In this document: piece by piece, positions 48,750 through 62,440 of the stretch
How positions within the stretch are numbered: the first letter of the stretch is position 1
How the letters are laid out: every line of letters begins with the position of its first letter
DNA from: Camarhynchus parvulus
Lineage: Eukaryota; Chordata; Aves; Passeriformes; Thraupidae
DNA length: 64,000 nt
Direction: 5' to 3'
Assembly (NCBI RefSeq): GCF_901933205.1
Contig: NC_044573.1
Span: forward strand, 32,733,493-32,797,492
Translations under genes and position numbers: made by a program
Notes under the pieces: generated by a model
Seen by the model: only the letters and a program-made list of their open reading frames with translations
The model's database searches: none
Told to the model about the DNA's origin: nothing

Positions 48750-51700
48750 GCAGAGCCAGTTGGGAAGATACATTTTTCAAACACAGAGGAAACAAGAGTA
48801 TTCTATTTTGACATAACTGGAGTTTCCTGTGCAGCTAAAGATCTTTCAAATGCCTCAAAGTACTTCATAACCTGGAGGCAGGACTTAGAGCTGGGGCTTC
48901 AAAGACCAAACCATACGTCCCTGCTGTGCTTGATTCAGGGACATACAACCAATCACATCTAGCCCTGCTTCTCTGTCTTTAACCATCTCAGTTTCTCCAG
49001 TGGTAGGCCCAACCTCACACCCTGAAGAAACATTATGTTTTAATATAGGTTTGGGGGTGGAATTGTTAATGGTAAGGAGTTTTGGTATCTGAGGAGAAAA
49101 ATACCTACCCTGTCTATAAACTTCAGACCCAAGAGGATGCCACATGCAGCACTGACCACCCTACCAGAAGTGACTTCTATTTTCAGTTCACCCTGAATGG
49201 ACTAGAGCAAACAGGTAACATTCAGATACACAGCTACAGAAGAAATCCATATCAGCATTTTGATGTTCATCAAAGTAATGAGTTATGAGAGTTGAGGGTT
49301 CAGAGAAAGACATTTCCTGGTATTATCCTCCTTTAATCATTGAACATTAAACAGCAGTTTATCAGAAAGCTGATTCTCACAAACTTTGGCTACCCACAGA
49401 TAGCAAGAACACTTTTTCTCTCCCTATTTCTCTCAAATAGTACTTTTTCTTTTCCTCTAGAGCTCTTCCCAAGCCCCCACCCACCATCTCAATACACACA
49501 AATTTTGTATTCCTCCCTGTACATTTCTTTCTAATAGGAAATATTTGATTACATCTTCTTTCATGTTCAGAGTTTTCTTTAAATTCTACTTGGATTTTTT
49601 TACCTCTTTATTCCTGAACTTGCCATTTCTGTGAATCATTAAATCAGAGGTGCATGAACAATTTTACTTGATAGACTGTATATTATGTTACCTCTCACTT
49701 TCCTCTGTTATCTTACATGTTGTCAAATCAGACTTCAAATTATGTCACAGCTACTCTTTCTGAATGGTTAATTTTTCACTGAGAGTTACACAGATGGGCA
49801 ATTATTTTAAGGCTTGAATACCTGCCAACAATTGTAGTGGCATGAAGCTGATCTCCAAAGCCCACACAACCACAGAGAACAACAAAAAACAGAAGACAAC
49901 TCTGAATGCAAACTATACCAATTTTTATGGGTGGCAAAGTTTAAAGAAAAATTTTCCACACTATTAAAAAAGCTTTCAATCACTATAAGCATCTACTTCT
50001 CTATATACAAACATCCAAAACTGCACATTTTAAATCCTAAAGAATAACTAGAGAGAACAAAATCAACTAATAGAATAACAATGTTTCATTTATTTGTGTA
50101 TTTAAAAAAAGCACAACTACTCAAGGGAGAAGTGGGGTAACCATCCTTTAAGCTTTATGTATTTATCTATAAAAATGAATAAAATATAAGCACCACTGTA
50201 GAAAAAGAAACATTACCTAGAGAAGTGGGAAGTGGGTCACTTTCCATTTCTTCTAGCCTGACAGAAGAATGGCCAGTGACAAATAAATCCTCTTTTAACT
50301 ATCTGTTATTTATCCCCTGCAACTGGGACAACAAATATAGAGTCCTTCAAATAAGCTTCTGGAATACTGTCCCTGCATTGTGGCTGTCTCCTGCTGCTGG
50401 CATACATTGATTCTGCATCCTGACACTGCTACTGCTGTTGTTGTCCCACTTACAGAACAGCCCAGGGCACAAGTGAGATCAAAAGATATCACCAAACATA
50501 CTTCTACATTCACCATGAGCAATAACACACACGTAACAGTATACAGAAAAGAGTTTATCTAAGTATACAAAGTCATACAGTGCCTAGCCAAGTCTGGCAC
50601 TCACCTAAAACACCTGCTGCCTTCCCTTATCTCCTCCTAAAAGCCCTCCAAAGTTTTTATCAATTTTCCAAAACTCTGAAACAAACCACCAGAGGCTCTG
50701 AAAAATGTACATTAAGAATTATGACTTCTTGTTTTCAACAGGGTGAAACAAAACAGTGACAATAAAGATTAAACAAGACAGCCACCTAAAGCAGACTTTC
50801 AACAGACAGCATTGCCATGAAGCAGCCCCTGCTTCAAGGTATACAGGGAGAAATCTTTGATATCCTGAAGAGATCATTCACAGAGAGACATAAATATTTG
50901 GTTCCAAATCTATAAATAACTAAAGAAGTTAAAGCCTAAATACATGAGCCACTCTTGTCTGAAAAGAAAATTCAGAAACTGTTGCAAGCACTTCTTCAAT
51001 GACATCAACTTTCTTAAGCATAGTACAGACTTCTCTCAACAGTGAGCAATGGAACACGTGATGTTTCATAAGCAGACTCAGAAAAGGCTGGGTGCAGAAC
51101 CACAAATTTCTAGGAGAGTGCTCATTTTACCAGGACTCTGTTCAGTACTGTAGTAGACAATACGAGCAAGTGCCATCTCCATGCAACATATATCATTAGA
51201 ATAAAAGGGAGAGAGTTCAGGCAAACTGTAAGAACAAACCCTGCTATTATTTGAGTATTTCACTGACTTTATAATTTTTATTTCCATTAGAGGTTGTTTC
51301 ATACATGATTTTCTTTCCTTTTCTCTATTTCGTTTCTACAAATTTAGAGAATTGTCATATTTGTAGAATGTCTGTTACAGAATTTTTAGGAAATCCTGAC
51401 ACTGATTTCAGATGTATGAAATTGTGTGTTGGACACATGGACAGGCATACATGGACACATGACGAGGCCTTGAGAGCAATCCCTCTTGGGAGGAGTATCC
51501 CACTAACCAATTACAGTCCGTGAGTAAATAAGGATTGAGAAAGTGAAGGGAACACACCAGGACATGTTAGTCATTTATGATTAGCAAGGCCAACAATACA
51601 CTTCCCAGTGCCGAGTTTTAAAATTTCATTTCAATTAATTATGCTGTTGAAACAGAGCTGACTTCATAACCCACATACAGTTCTGATTCCAGAGCATGCA

Positions 51701-54700
51701 GTAATTAAAGATATAGTCAGTAGCTGCTGCAGAGATTTTCTATTTTCAAGAGGAGTGAAGTTAATTAACTTCTGGCTTTCCACAAGCATTAAAACAAGAA
51801 GCAGCCTTCTAGACTGTGGTGATTTGGCCAGAACTGGATTACCAAAGCAACTTTTCTATTTACCATCACATGGACTACCACATGCATGTTCAACTCTTCA
51901 TAGAGGAAGGACTGACTGTTCCTCTAGCTCAAGGCTACTTCGCCCAAAACAGTCCCCAGACCTGACTGGAGATATTAATGGTGTAATCCATCAGCCAAAG
52001 GGAGGGAATACTGCACATCTCACAGAACCATGGGCTCAGGGAATGACTTTACACAGCAGATAACAAAATAAGCAGTAGTTAGCATAGAGACAGGGAGCAC
52101 AAGAAAAAGCAGTGTACTACAGGGGAAATCAGGCACATGATGAACTAAAAAAATTTCATCAGGAATTAATATGAACTCTTCTACTGCCCTCATTCAAATC
52201 ACTGCTCTCTGAGCAGAAAACCTACATGATTCTGCTGGCCTTGCAACTAAGTGACTGCTAATTACTACCTGGACTGAGGAAGATGCTCCACTGTTTTAAT
52301 ACTTGAAAGAGAACTGAGTTGGCAACCTCTGTATAATTAGTTTCCTAACAAGAGAAAGGATTTCAGATGTAGGATGCCTGTAGAGGAGTGAGAGAGGAGA
52401 GCTCCATATTTATAAATATATTTTTGTTCATTCTTTTCACTCTGATGACCTCCCCTTTGTTTTCCTGCACTGTAAGGGATGAGTTATCATTAATGGCATA
52501 ATGCATATTATTAGCACATTCATTAGTGCTGTTTTTCTTATGTCAACCTATCCTATCTTATTGACTTTCACATTTCTGTCAGAGAGATTCTCTATATTAA
52601 AATACATATATAAATTTCCAATACAGCATTCCTTTAAAAGAAAACTGCTACTACAGCTGACCAAAAAACTATAATTAAAACAATTTTCAATGACAGTATG
52701 TCTTTGAAGGCAGTCTGTTTGCGCTAAGTATTAACTAATTTAAAATAACACCTGGAGTGTTTTTTCTTAAATCAAAATATTTTACTTCACAGCAACATCT
52801 GTTGTAAAACATTTTTATTTCATTCGCTCACATGTGTTCCCCATAATCATTCATACCACCACTGACAGTAGATTTCCACTGATAGCCCAGAATGGCAAGA
52901 TATCATGGTCACTTGATTTAGTATTACAATTGAACCAAGGATGTCATTAACTACTAATACTGTCATGCCACTAATAATCCAAAAACTGAGTAGAAGTCAA
53001 AATTAATTTGGTGCAGAAGAAAAAATAATATTTTCTTAAGTTAAATCTTACATATTATTTTATCTCCATTTTACAGTAGGTTTTGGAAGTATTTCAGTTT
53101 TGTAAACATGAGCTCAATGTAAAGTGCTTTCTCCCTCTCCTCTCCTGCTACAGCTTCTGTTATTCACCAGAGCCAAACCCTCCATGTCTCCACCAGGAGC
53201 TTTTCCCATCTCTCATAGGTCTGTCTACCGCTGTAGAAAACCCAAAACACCAATTCCACAGCAACTGTTTCCCCTCTCCCTCTCAAGACAAGGACCTACA
53301 TTAAAGAATTATCATGTGCTTCTGTGGTACAGATGCACAAGGCAAATGTGAAAGTAACTTCAGTCCTTCCTTCTTGGGATTCTCCAAGACAACAGCAATA
53401 TTATTTTACCACATAGTTTCAGTGACTAATATAATGAAGCCATGAAAGCCCTCTTGGACAGCCTGCTGGAGAGGGAAGAATAAGTTATGATAATATTTTA
53501 TAGGAAAATTTCTATAAGCATCTCTGGCCTACTGGACATTTTGGTGTTATTCAAACCTCAGAAATCTTCTGAGGCTTCACAATCTCTAATTCCAGGAGTT
53601 GTTACATTACTAGCACTGAAGAAAAATGAATATTAATTAAAAAAATACAAAAAAGAGAAGAAAATTAAAATCCACAGAAAAAATCACAAATAAGAAGAAA
53701 AGTCTCATTTAATTCAGCTATATATCAGTACTGTTATTATTTCCATGCAGCCTGAAACATCCAAAATAATCACTGGACAACAAAACCTGAAAGACAAGGT
53801 GAAGAACTGCTTGCTTACCAACATTTTGCTGCCCCTATTGCACCTCCCTTGGTGGCAAGAAGCCTTTAACCTACTGTGCTGAGATTTGACTGGGAAAAAA
53901 AAATTCTGCCAAATCCCAGCATCTGTAAAATCAAAGAGAAAATTTTAGACCTGGGTTCTATATCTGTACTGATTGTCAGTGGTCTTAGACACAGAAAAGC
54001 GATCATTCTAAATTCTTTGGTCTGAAAAAGCTACCACTGGAGCATTTCTTCATATGGAGAGTTTATGAGACTTTACAGTAAGCTTTGGCAAGTTTTTCCC
54101 ATATAACTTTATGCAGGCTCACCCATCACATGAAAGTTTTGAATTAATGACACTACAACATTTTTAAAGGAGATAAAATCCATTTCATTTTCCATCTTTC
54201 CTGACAAAAGTTCTTTTCTAATTTTAAAGTCCTTCATTCACTGATCAGGGACTTCATTGCCATTAGCTAAGTTTCATGTAAGTGCAGACAGATCAGAGAC
54301 ACAGGTATCTCAGCATTAACCATTACTGTCTGAAGTTCCCACCAATGCACATTCCTTCTAAAGGCCAGTTAGCACCAAAAAAAAGAAAAAGAAGTCATAC
54401 TCACCTGCAATAATGAATAAAAGAGCAAATGCATAAAGACACTGGAAAACTAAAGTGCATATATTAAAAAGAACAGCATTTCTTCTCATTTCTAGGAACA
54501 TAACACTTCTTCCTAACACTGTCTAAAAGGGGAGAGTTTAGGCTACTTGTACTTTATATGAAAAATATTCCATGAAAATGTGATCATGTAAGCTAAAATT
54601 CTAATTTATATGGCACAAGGCTTTAAATGCCTGTCTACATTTAAAGCCATGTTCATTTAATAGTCAGTCAACCCACTCCACCTTTAGCTATCTCTAGAGG

Positions 54701-57700
54701 GCAAAATGGATTCCCATTAGTAATTCTCAGTCTTGGAGAAAGCTCTGACCTGTGCACACAGTTTATCAAGGTCTTCTTTCTCTGAAACAGCTACAGATAG
54801 GGGCAATCCTCAAGAGACTTGTCCCTGCTGTTTTCCTCTGATGAAGCAACATTTTGCATCTCCTCTGGTTTTTATTAACCAAAATACAGCTCTCATCAAT
54901 AATCACAGGAAAGAGACATCTAACTTTCCTTTTACTGTTTGAGTTTTTCCCCCAAACAAAAGGCTAGAATATGAGGACGGAATCCATTAAGGTTTAATGG
55001 TGAAAATGGCAACATCGTGTATTCTGTCTTTCTAAAAGTTAGTTAAATACAAGAAAAAAGAGCTAAGAAAATTCTTGACATCAGTGGAAGAGTAGGCTCT
55101 TTACACAGAGGCCCTTCACAATCTTTAAAATATAATCTTAACTGTGAAGACAAATACAGCCCATGAATAATACACATATTCCACATCACCACCATCACCA
55201 CTTACTCAAATGAAGGCTAAAGATTCATACACAGTTTTGATCCAGAGTCAGCCCAACATAACATTGATGTTGATGGTGCTACTCTGATTGTTTTTATTAT
55301 GTAAATTAAGGGGGGAAATTTTGCCTTAAAGAAGTACTAGATATGATACTATTTCTCTAATACTTATGGTTTCTTTGTGGCATGTTTTTGCTTCCTTTTT
55401 TATCTCCTTAAAAGCACAGCAAATATTCCTTCTCATAGGGTAGAATCTAGAAAGGTTTCCTTTCTACAGAGATAGAACTGTGTCCTATAAATATTGTTTC
55501 TACTACATCTACATGATCTAAGATAATGGCTGTAATAGAAAAGACAATAAAAAATAATGAACGAGTTCATTTGAAATACAGGAGGCTTTGTCTTGCTGGT
55601 AATAGCCAGAGGATGCCATAAAATAAAATAATCTCTTAAAAACCCCAGTCCACAAAAGTAGTCAATAGACATAATGATAAGCACTTGCTAATCAATAGTG
55701 ATAAGTCAGTGTGACTTAGCTGACAGATATTTCTTCAACAACAGTTTTTCTAATAACTCACTAGCATAAACATATCAGGCCAATGCTTTAATAAGAAAGC
55801 CCTTCAGTAGATCACAGGGCAGCAGGATGAAGACAGTACCATACCACCCCCTTACCAATCACCCCAATCTGCTCTAAATTTTGCAGAACAAGGCCTCCTC
55901 AGGGACACTGCTGACTACCAAAGCCTTATTTTTACACCAGGGGGAAGGACATAAGGAGTATCAACACTCCTTGTCACAAGGCACTGAATGCTGCAGCACT
56001 CAGACATGCTTCCAGAGAATGCAGAAAAACATCAGCTACTGGGTAAAAGGAACTTCTGAGTAACCACAGCCTTGATGTCTCTAACAAAGAGGTAAACAAT
56101 ATATAAGGAAACCTTATCTCATAGACATTTGCTTCAACTGAATTGAACTGAAATGGCACACATTGCTGTTGACCACTTTTTCAAGGGTGTTCATATACTT
56201 TCACAGCAGAAACCTTATCTGTGTGTGGGCAGACATAAGCAATAAAAAAACTTTTTTAGATATAACAGGTTGCAAGACTTAGTCTTACCTTTGACAAATG
56301 TAGTTGTTCCTTACTCCTATCCATTTCCACATGGTGCTGTAGGGGGTCCTAGCCCCTCACTGTGGCCAGGCCACCTGTCTCTTTGGGCTCACCTTGGTTT
56401 CTCCTGTTCTCTCTCCACTCAGACACATTCTCTTTGGCCATCAAGGTGCTCTCTGGCCTGCTCATCCCTCTCTATATCCTTGAAATTTTGCTTCCCTGTT
56501 TGCCAATGATAGCAAGGTTCACTGCCTATTTGTTAATTTTTCAAATCTGCACTTTCGTGTGCACTTTAAGGAGCAGCATTTCACTTTCCAGAGCCTTGCT
56601 ATTGTTGTGTAACACTGCACTCCCTGAATGATGGGATGGGCCACAAGCATCTACAGCTGTTCTCCTTCTCCCAGGCTCACTTCAAATAATATTTTTATTT
56701 CCTTTATTTCTTTTATCTCATCTTTTAAGTGAATTCTAAGCTTCTAACCTAAAAAAGCCATTTTTAAAAGCTGCTCCCTTTAAATCCCCAATTAAATTCA
56801 AAGTCTTGGGACCAACTGCAGGCAGGGATTTCAGTTTGTTGCTTCTGATTTAAGATACTTATTTCTGTCACAAAACCCGGCAAGTTTTAACACCTGCATA
56901 ACTTCACTGCTAACACAGAGAATACTTGTGATTTCTCAGACACCTAATAAGTTAGGAAGGCATTTACTGGGGTGTTAATTTTTAAAAAGTTAATCAGTCA
57001 TCTATTTACAACCTGAATATTTGGAACAAACAAGGACACAGGTTGTAGACATAGAAGGCACTATCTATTCTCCAAAATAACAGCCATGGTCAACCCTCCT
57101 GGCACGGCCAAGCCTTCAGTACTGACAGAGAAGCCTGTCCATGTAATACAGCCATGAGGGAGACAGTTCTTTCACAACTTTATGAGCCACATCAGCATCT
57201 CTGATTTCTTTGGCAAGAAACACTTATCCAATTTGCCTTTCCCCGCCTAAAGCAACAGCACAAAGTAAGCACATGAAGCCATTTCAAATAAAATAAAGTC
57301 CCTTAAAGTGCACCTGCCTCTCTGGAAAAGTTGAAAGAACAAATCACATTAGTGAGGGTATCAGTTGCCTGAAGCAAGATTACTTAGCAAAACTGAGAGC
57401 CATGTGAGATGCACTGTGCATCTTAAACAACCCTGGGGACCAGCAGCCATGGCACAGACACAGTACCTGACAGAAGGCAGCACCTGGAGCTCAGGTGGGG
57501 CACTCAGCACTCTCTCAAAGTGTTGGAGGTTTGAGGAAGATGGAGGTTTAGGCTCACACTGCAGCATCTGGCCCCTAAGGTGTTACTCAAAGTTTTCAAG
57601 CACTGCAATAAGAAGAAATTAGGAACCTCTGAAGTAAAAGAAGGCCTCTGAATAAGGCTATCATCCCTCACCTCCTACCCAGCAGGAGGTGCTTATTTCT

Positions 57701-60183
57701 ACACTGTTAGAAATGGATCTTAATATCAGTGAGCCTCTGTACTCTGCATCTGGCTGCTCTGGTCACGGGAATTCAGATTTGTTTGATATTTTAATGGCTT
57801 TAACAATGTAGCAACACTTCAGATACTGACCCCACTGTGTAATCTTAACAGAACTCGTGAACCATGGAAATATGAATGCTAACACCACCAGAAGTTATTT
57901 TCTATTTTGTAACAACCAAATGTTATTGCCACACCCCCATAGATGTCTCATAAAATTAGACACTGAGGAACAGAGACCATGACACAATATTACCTGGACT
58001 CTCCATCCTTGCATGTATGTGTGTGTTGGGTGAAGTAGAGGAAAGTAGGGGAATTCTTCAGATGCACTATAAATTTCATCCTTGCCTTGTTACTCAAGTG
58101 TAAGTAAATTCTGCCAAAACTTAAACAGATGTGTAAAGATAACATTTAAAATATTCTAGTGGTATTATCTTCACATTTTAAGATGTGAAGATCTTCCACA
58201 TTTTAATACTCCCCCAGTTAACTGAGCAGATGACTCCTTTATCTCACAGTTGACAATTGAAAGTGCTTCATGAATGACAATTTTGAGAAAAAACATGAAT
58301 TATATCTGAAACACAGTATGCCCCAAATCCAAGAAATATCAGCTGACTTTTCACTGCTGGCAATTATATGTTTTTAAGAGAGTACTGAAATCAGTTCCTA
58401 TAATTCCTTATAAAAAGGGGGGAAACAAAATCAATCAAGAAGTGTTTATCCTTCTGCTTTGCTTGTGGGGGTGAGGGGGAATATTACACAATGGTGTTGA
58501 CTGGCTTGTAGTCACTTCAATAGAACTTTACTATGGCAACAGTTGCATCACTTCATATCATGCAGTCTGAGATGAAAAAATTAAACCAGCACCTCCTTCT
58601 TTTATTCCTGCACTTTGATCATCTTGGAGGTGGACTTAAAAAGAGCTACTTCCCAGATTTCCACATCACTGAGCCTGTGCTTATAAGATTTCTAACTGAT
58701 TGAGCAGAGTTTTCCTATTTAAAATTAATCTAGTAAAAGCATTTTGCTCTGAAAGCTCCTTTGTGCTACACAGTACATCCAGTACTTAGGGGGTTAATGC
58801 ATGAAATGGATCACTGGGTTGAAAATAGAAATCACTGTTAAAAAAATGTGGTACCAGGAGAATTAGGCACAACATAATATTGTAACCACTGAGAATTCTC
58901 AACAGTAAAATAAAGCCTTATACTCCCAGCATTTTCATTAGTTTTCCAGTAGTGCTGGACGCAGTGTGAATTACAATGAGCAAGAAAGCAGTGGCTGCTC
59001 TCTTTAAAGAACATGCACTGTATAAGAGGAAGTCATTTCTTCAGATCATACTGTGCTGGTTATTGGTTTGTATTTGCTGGTATGCATTTTAGCACATAGA
59101 AATTATATTTCTCTCCATTGCAGGGGATTCTGCATATAGCCTGAAAAACAATACATGTATAGAAGCTCTCAAAATGAATCTCATTGTAAGGTAAATATTC
59201 GTTTAGAAATATAAACAGTGATATAAATCTGTAGAAAGATCATTCTGCACCAAATTTTTTCATTGAGAGGATGTTTTTTCAGTCTGGAGAGGATGTGCTG
59301 TGTTTTTGTTAAAACTGCAGAAGAGAACGTGAAGATGACTAAAAGCCAAAACTGGACAAAAATTGAGGTTAATATAAGCTTCTACTGCCGAATGTTGTTT
59401 TGTTAGCAGTTAGCTATTTATCAGAAGAGAAAAGAAAAAAAAATAAATAAAAAACCCCAACCAAAACAAACAACCAAAAAAAGCCCTAGGAATAAACTTA
59501 TTTGGGCAAACAGCATGTATTTTATGTGGTTTAATCCTGGCCCAGTCCAAAACAGCACAATATTAAAATACCACCAATTATCTTGGAAAGGAGGCAAACG
59601 AGCTTATGTGTACAGAACAACTAAGCCCTCTGAAACCACTACTTACATAGCTCTTTAAGAATTAAGCATATGACCTGTATTTAAGGGAAGATTTGAACTG
59701 ATCCAGGCTTTAGTTTGAACCATCCAAATACTTACCTGGGGAATCTGTAAGTATGGGTCAAAAAAAAAAAAACCCAAAGAAGATGCGCTCTCTGACCATT
59801 TGCTAAGCATAGATCTCTGTTTTCAGTTGTATGATATTATCTAGAAGGCCAAGCTCAGATCAACCTGCACAACCAATGGAAAACTGGAGCTCCTTACTCT
59901 TAAGAACCCAATCAGCCTAGATAAAATTGTACAGAGCATGCAATGTGCTCTATATCCCAACATGCTCCTCCACTGGGTGGACTCTGGTATGAATTCAGTG
60001 ACAAGTCACATGCAGAAGTTTGTAGCAAGTAACCTTTCTCAGAGCCTAACTTCATTCAAGTCCCTGCACTGCAGAAAGCCTGCAAAGTGCTGAAAACCAG
60101 CTGCTTACCTCCTGAACAATTACCCACCCTACACAATATGGACATTTCACATCTTTTACACACAGTGAGTTTCTATGTCATTC
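48750..60183. other. Non-coding, no gene or known repeat seen
   Basis: More than 11 kb of unique AT-rich DNA. Short A-rich tracts occur near 59.43-59.48 and 59.76 kb, a pyrimidine and GC-richer patch at 56.33-56.48 kb, and a 10-bp inverted repeat at 58167-58192. All frames are 102 codons or shorter, often with overlapping antisense frames, and have no recognisable domain. Confidence 0.5.
58167..58192. repeat. 10-bp inverted repeat, 6-base spacer
   Basis: The arms ATCTTCACAT (58167-58176) and ATGTGAAGAT (58183-58192) are perfectly complementary. Short enough to be a chance occurrence. Confidence 0.6.
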
Positions 60184-60530
60184 ACAGAAACATTGAAGAC
60201 TGCTAGAGAGAACCTCTGCCTCTGCTCAGAGTTGCCTACAGCAGGCTGTCCAGGACCATGCCCCATCAGGACTTGAGCATCACCACAGATGGAGACTTTA
60301 CAAAATCTTTGCCAGTATCTGATCACCCTAAAAGAGAAAAAGCTTTTTCTTTTGTCCAGATGAAACTTTGTAGGGTTTTTATTTCCGCCCACTGCCTCTT
60401 GTACCATCAGCGGGCATTCCTCCACCATCCTCATTCTCTCCAATTAGGCATTTATACAGTGATAAAATTGCCCCTGAGCCTTCCTGTCTCCTGGCTCAAC
60501 ATCATCAGCACAGTCAGCACAACATTTTCT
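60184..60530 (-). mobile_element. CR1 LINE 3' fragment, older subfamily
   Basis: The plus-strand text is the reverse complement of a CR1 3' region. Blocks in order are CACAGAAACATTGAAG, GTTGCCTACAGCAGGCTGTC, CAGGACCATGCCCCATCAGG, GATGGAGACTTTACAA, AAAAAGCTTTTTCTTTTGTC, CCCACTGCCTCTTGT, GGCATTTATACAGTGATAAA and CCCCTGAGCCTTCCTGTC. These match the CR1 type with GTTGTCCAGGACCA and TTTATACA.TGATAA blocks, which differs from the 28040 copy. Many substitutions and a missing terminal tail indicate an older insertion. It underlies the frames 60156-60443 (minus) and 60258-60593 (plus), neither of which is a gene. Confidence 0.85.
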
Positions 60531-62049
60531 GGATTGTTATGTTCAAATTTTAACATTATGTCCTATGTTGTCTCATCATCCACCTTCTTTTGAGGTGGCA
60601 CTGCCTTTCCCTCAGGAAAAGTGAGGTGGTTTTTTGTTTGCTTTTTAAGGAATGCATGTAAAAAATTGTACTTTTTTCACTACTTAAAGGGAAAGACTTG
60701 TCTTTAAACAACTATGCCAATAACAGAAGACTAAATCATGCAATTAATAAGTATTAAAGCTTTTTTTCCTTAACAAATAATCTGATATTGTTCTCTTGAG
60801 GATTCTGTCTTCTTTTATCCCCCAAATGCAAAGAGCAAGCTGTTTACAAAGTCATTAAGATTAAATATTTACTGAGGAACATTAAATAAAATTCAATAAC
60901 TAGTAATCAGATTTGGTGGTGTTTTCTGTTTTAGAGCATGTACCTTTAGATACCAAAATTTTGTTGGACTTCAGTGGCAATGAAAGGTTGGGAATACAAT
61001 GTGTAGGGCATTTGCTGTATTTTTAGGGGGACTCCAAAGTCATGCAGCCCCTTTGAACAAGGGACAAGCAAATATGGGTGAGGTAGGGAATGGGCACCAT
61101 ATGATCTAACACCTGACACCATTTACTCCCCTTACAGGATAGCCAAAGAGAAGACCACAAGTTAAATCAATGATGGCTTCACATCATGACATAAAAATTA
61201 TCACACCACCAATAAAGATTCAACACATGATGAATAAAGATCTGAGGCAGCTCAATCACTGGGTTTACTATAGAAGATCTTTATTTCATGAGGAAGATTC
61301 ATATGAATGAAGCAATTGCTCCTATGCAGATTGTCTGGGCTGAACGAGGAGGACATGACCCATCTGTGAGGTTTGCCACACTTCCCAGATGCTGGAAAGC
61401 CCAAGGCACTCGCTGCTCAGTGGACACTACAAAGCCTGGCTTCTGGGGCCCTGGATGCATTCCCTGGCATCTCTGGTCCTAAAGGCAGTCCACACTCCAA
61501 CCTCTTCCTGCCTTGGGCACTACCAAAGTAACCTATCACTGTTGAGGAAGCTCAGGGAAATATCATAACTGGGAGACCTTCATCTTCTTACCAAAGTCAG
61601 TAGTGATGGGTTTATGACACTTTTGAATAAGGATTCAGCAACAGGGACTTAAAACCTTTGTTTTCCTAACAGACCTGGATAAAATCAGCCAAACAACAAC
61701 AAAATAAGGAAGGGGAGGTAGTCGCAGCTGACATGCTAATAAAAATTCTCTTTGAGAATACAGATATCCAGCCAACAAAAGAAAGCAAGCCTGAAGAACT
61801 AGCACTCCACTGTATTTTAACTTCAGTTGCTCTCTACACCTCAGAAAAACAATTTTAAGACCTTACCCTAGAACTCTCTCCATGGAAGTAAGACAGTGAG
61901 TACCACAGAAGTGCAGGAAACAGGCTAAGAAAGCATCACTTCTTCCCTGGAACACCTGAAGACTGCAGAGTACAAACGCAACAGTGTCACAACTGTCATG
62001 TTTCAAATGCACGTTTACGTGTTTTAGGGGATAAGTTGAAGGATGAAGG
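60531..62049. other. Non-coding, no gene seen
   Basis: Unique sequence. A 12-13 bp inverted repeat lies at 61231-61243 and 61275-61288 (AATAAAGATCT and its complement). The frame 61288-61482 has no recognisable domain. Confidence 0.55.
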
Positions 62050-62440
62050 GGCAGCAGAGACAATTTGTGACTAATTGGCTGCAATCCTCATTCCCTGTCC
62101 CATGTGCTGCTGCAGGGCAGCGGGGCTAGGTAGAGAACATCAGGAGTGAAGTTGAGCTGGGAAGAAGGGAGGGGTGGGGACAAGATGTTTTTAAGAATTG
62201 GTTTTCTTTTTAATTCCTCTTCTCTGGTTTAATTGGTAATAAACTAATTTCCCCAAGTGGAGTCTCTTTTGCCAGTCACAGTAGTCACTGAGTGATCCCC
62301 CCTGCCCTTACCTCAACCCACGAGCCTTTTGTTATATTTGCTCTCCCCTGACAGCTGAGGAGGGGAGTGACAGACCAGCTTTGGTGGGCACCCGCTGACC
62401 AGCCAAGCCCAAAATCACAGTAACACAGGTACCAGTTGTG
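62050..62440 (+). mobile_element. Partial LTR, endogenous retrovirus, third family
   Basis: Recognisable blocks are GGAGTGAAGTTGAGCTGGGA, GGAGGGGTGGGGACAAGATG, a poly(A) signal in GGTAATAAACTAATTTCCCC, AAGTGGAGTCTCTTTTGCC, TACCTCAACCCACGAGCC, TTTTGTTATATTTGCTCTCC and the purine-rich CTGAGGAGGGGAGTGACAGA, ending near TGGTGGGCACCCGCTGACC. This is the R-U5 side of an LTR family common in birds. The 5' boundary is not visible and the U3 part may be missing or diverged. No viral genes follow. Confidence 0.8.
62238..62243 (+). terminator. LTR poly(A) signal AATAAA
   Basis: AATAAA in the expected R-region position of the partial LTR. Confidence 0.6.

Noticed and set aside
48219..48755. Target-site duplication for the 48225 LTR
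   Set aside because: The flanks GTAGC and GCAGA do not match well enough to claim a duplication.
60258..60593. 111-codon plus-strand frame
   Set aside because: It is mostly the antisense of a CR1 3' region.
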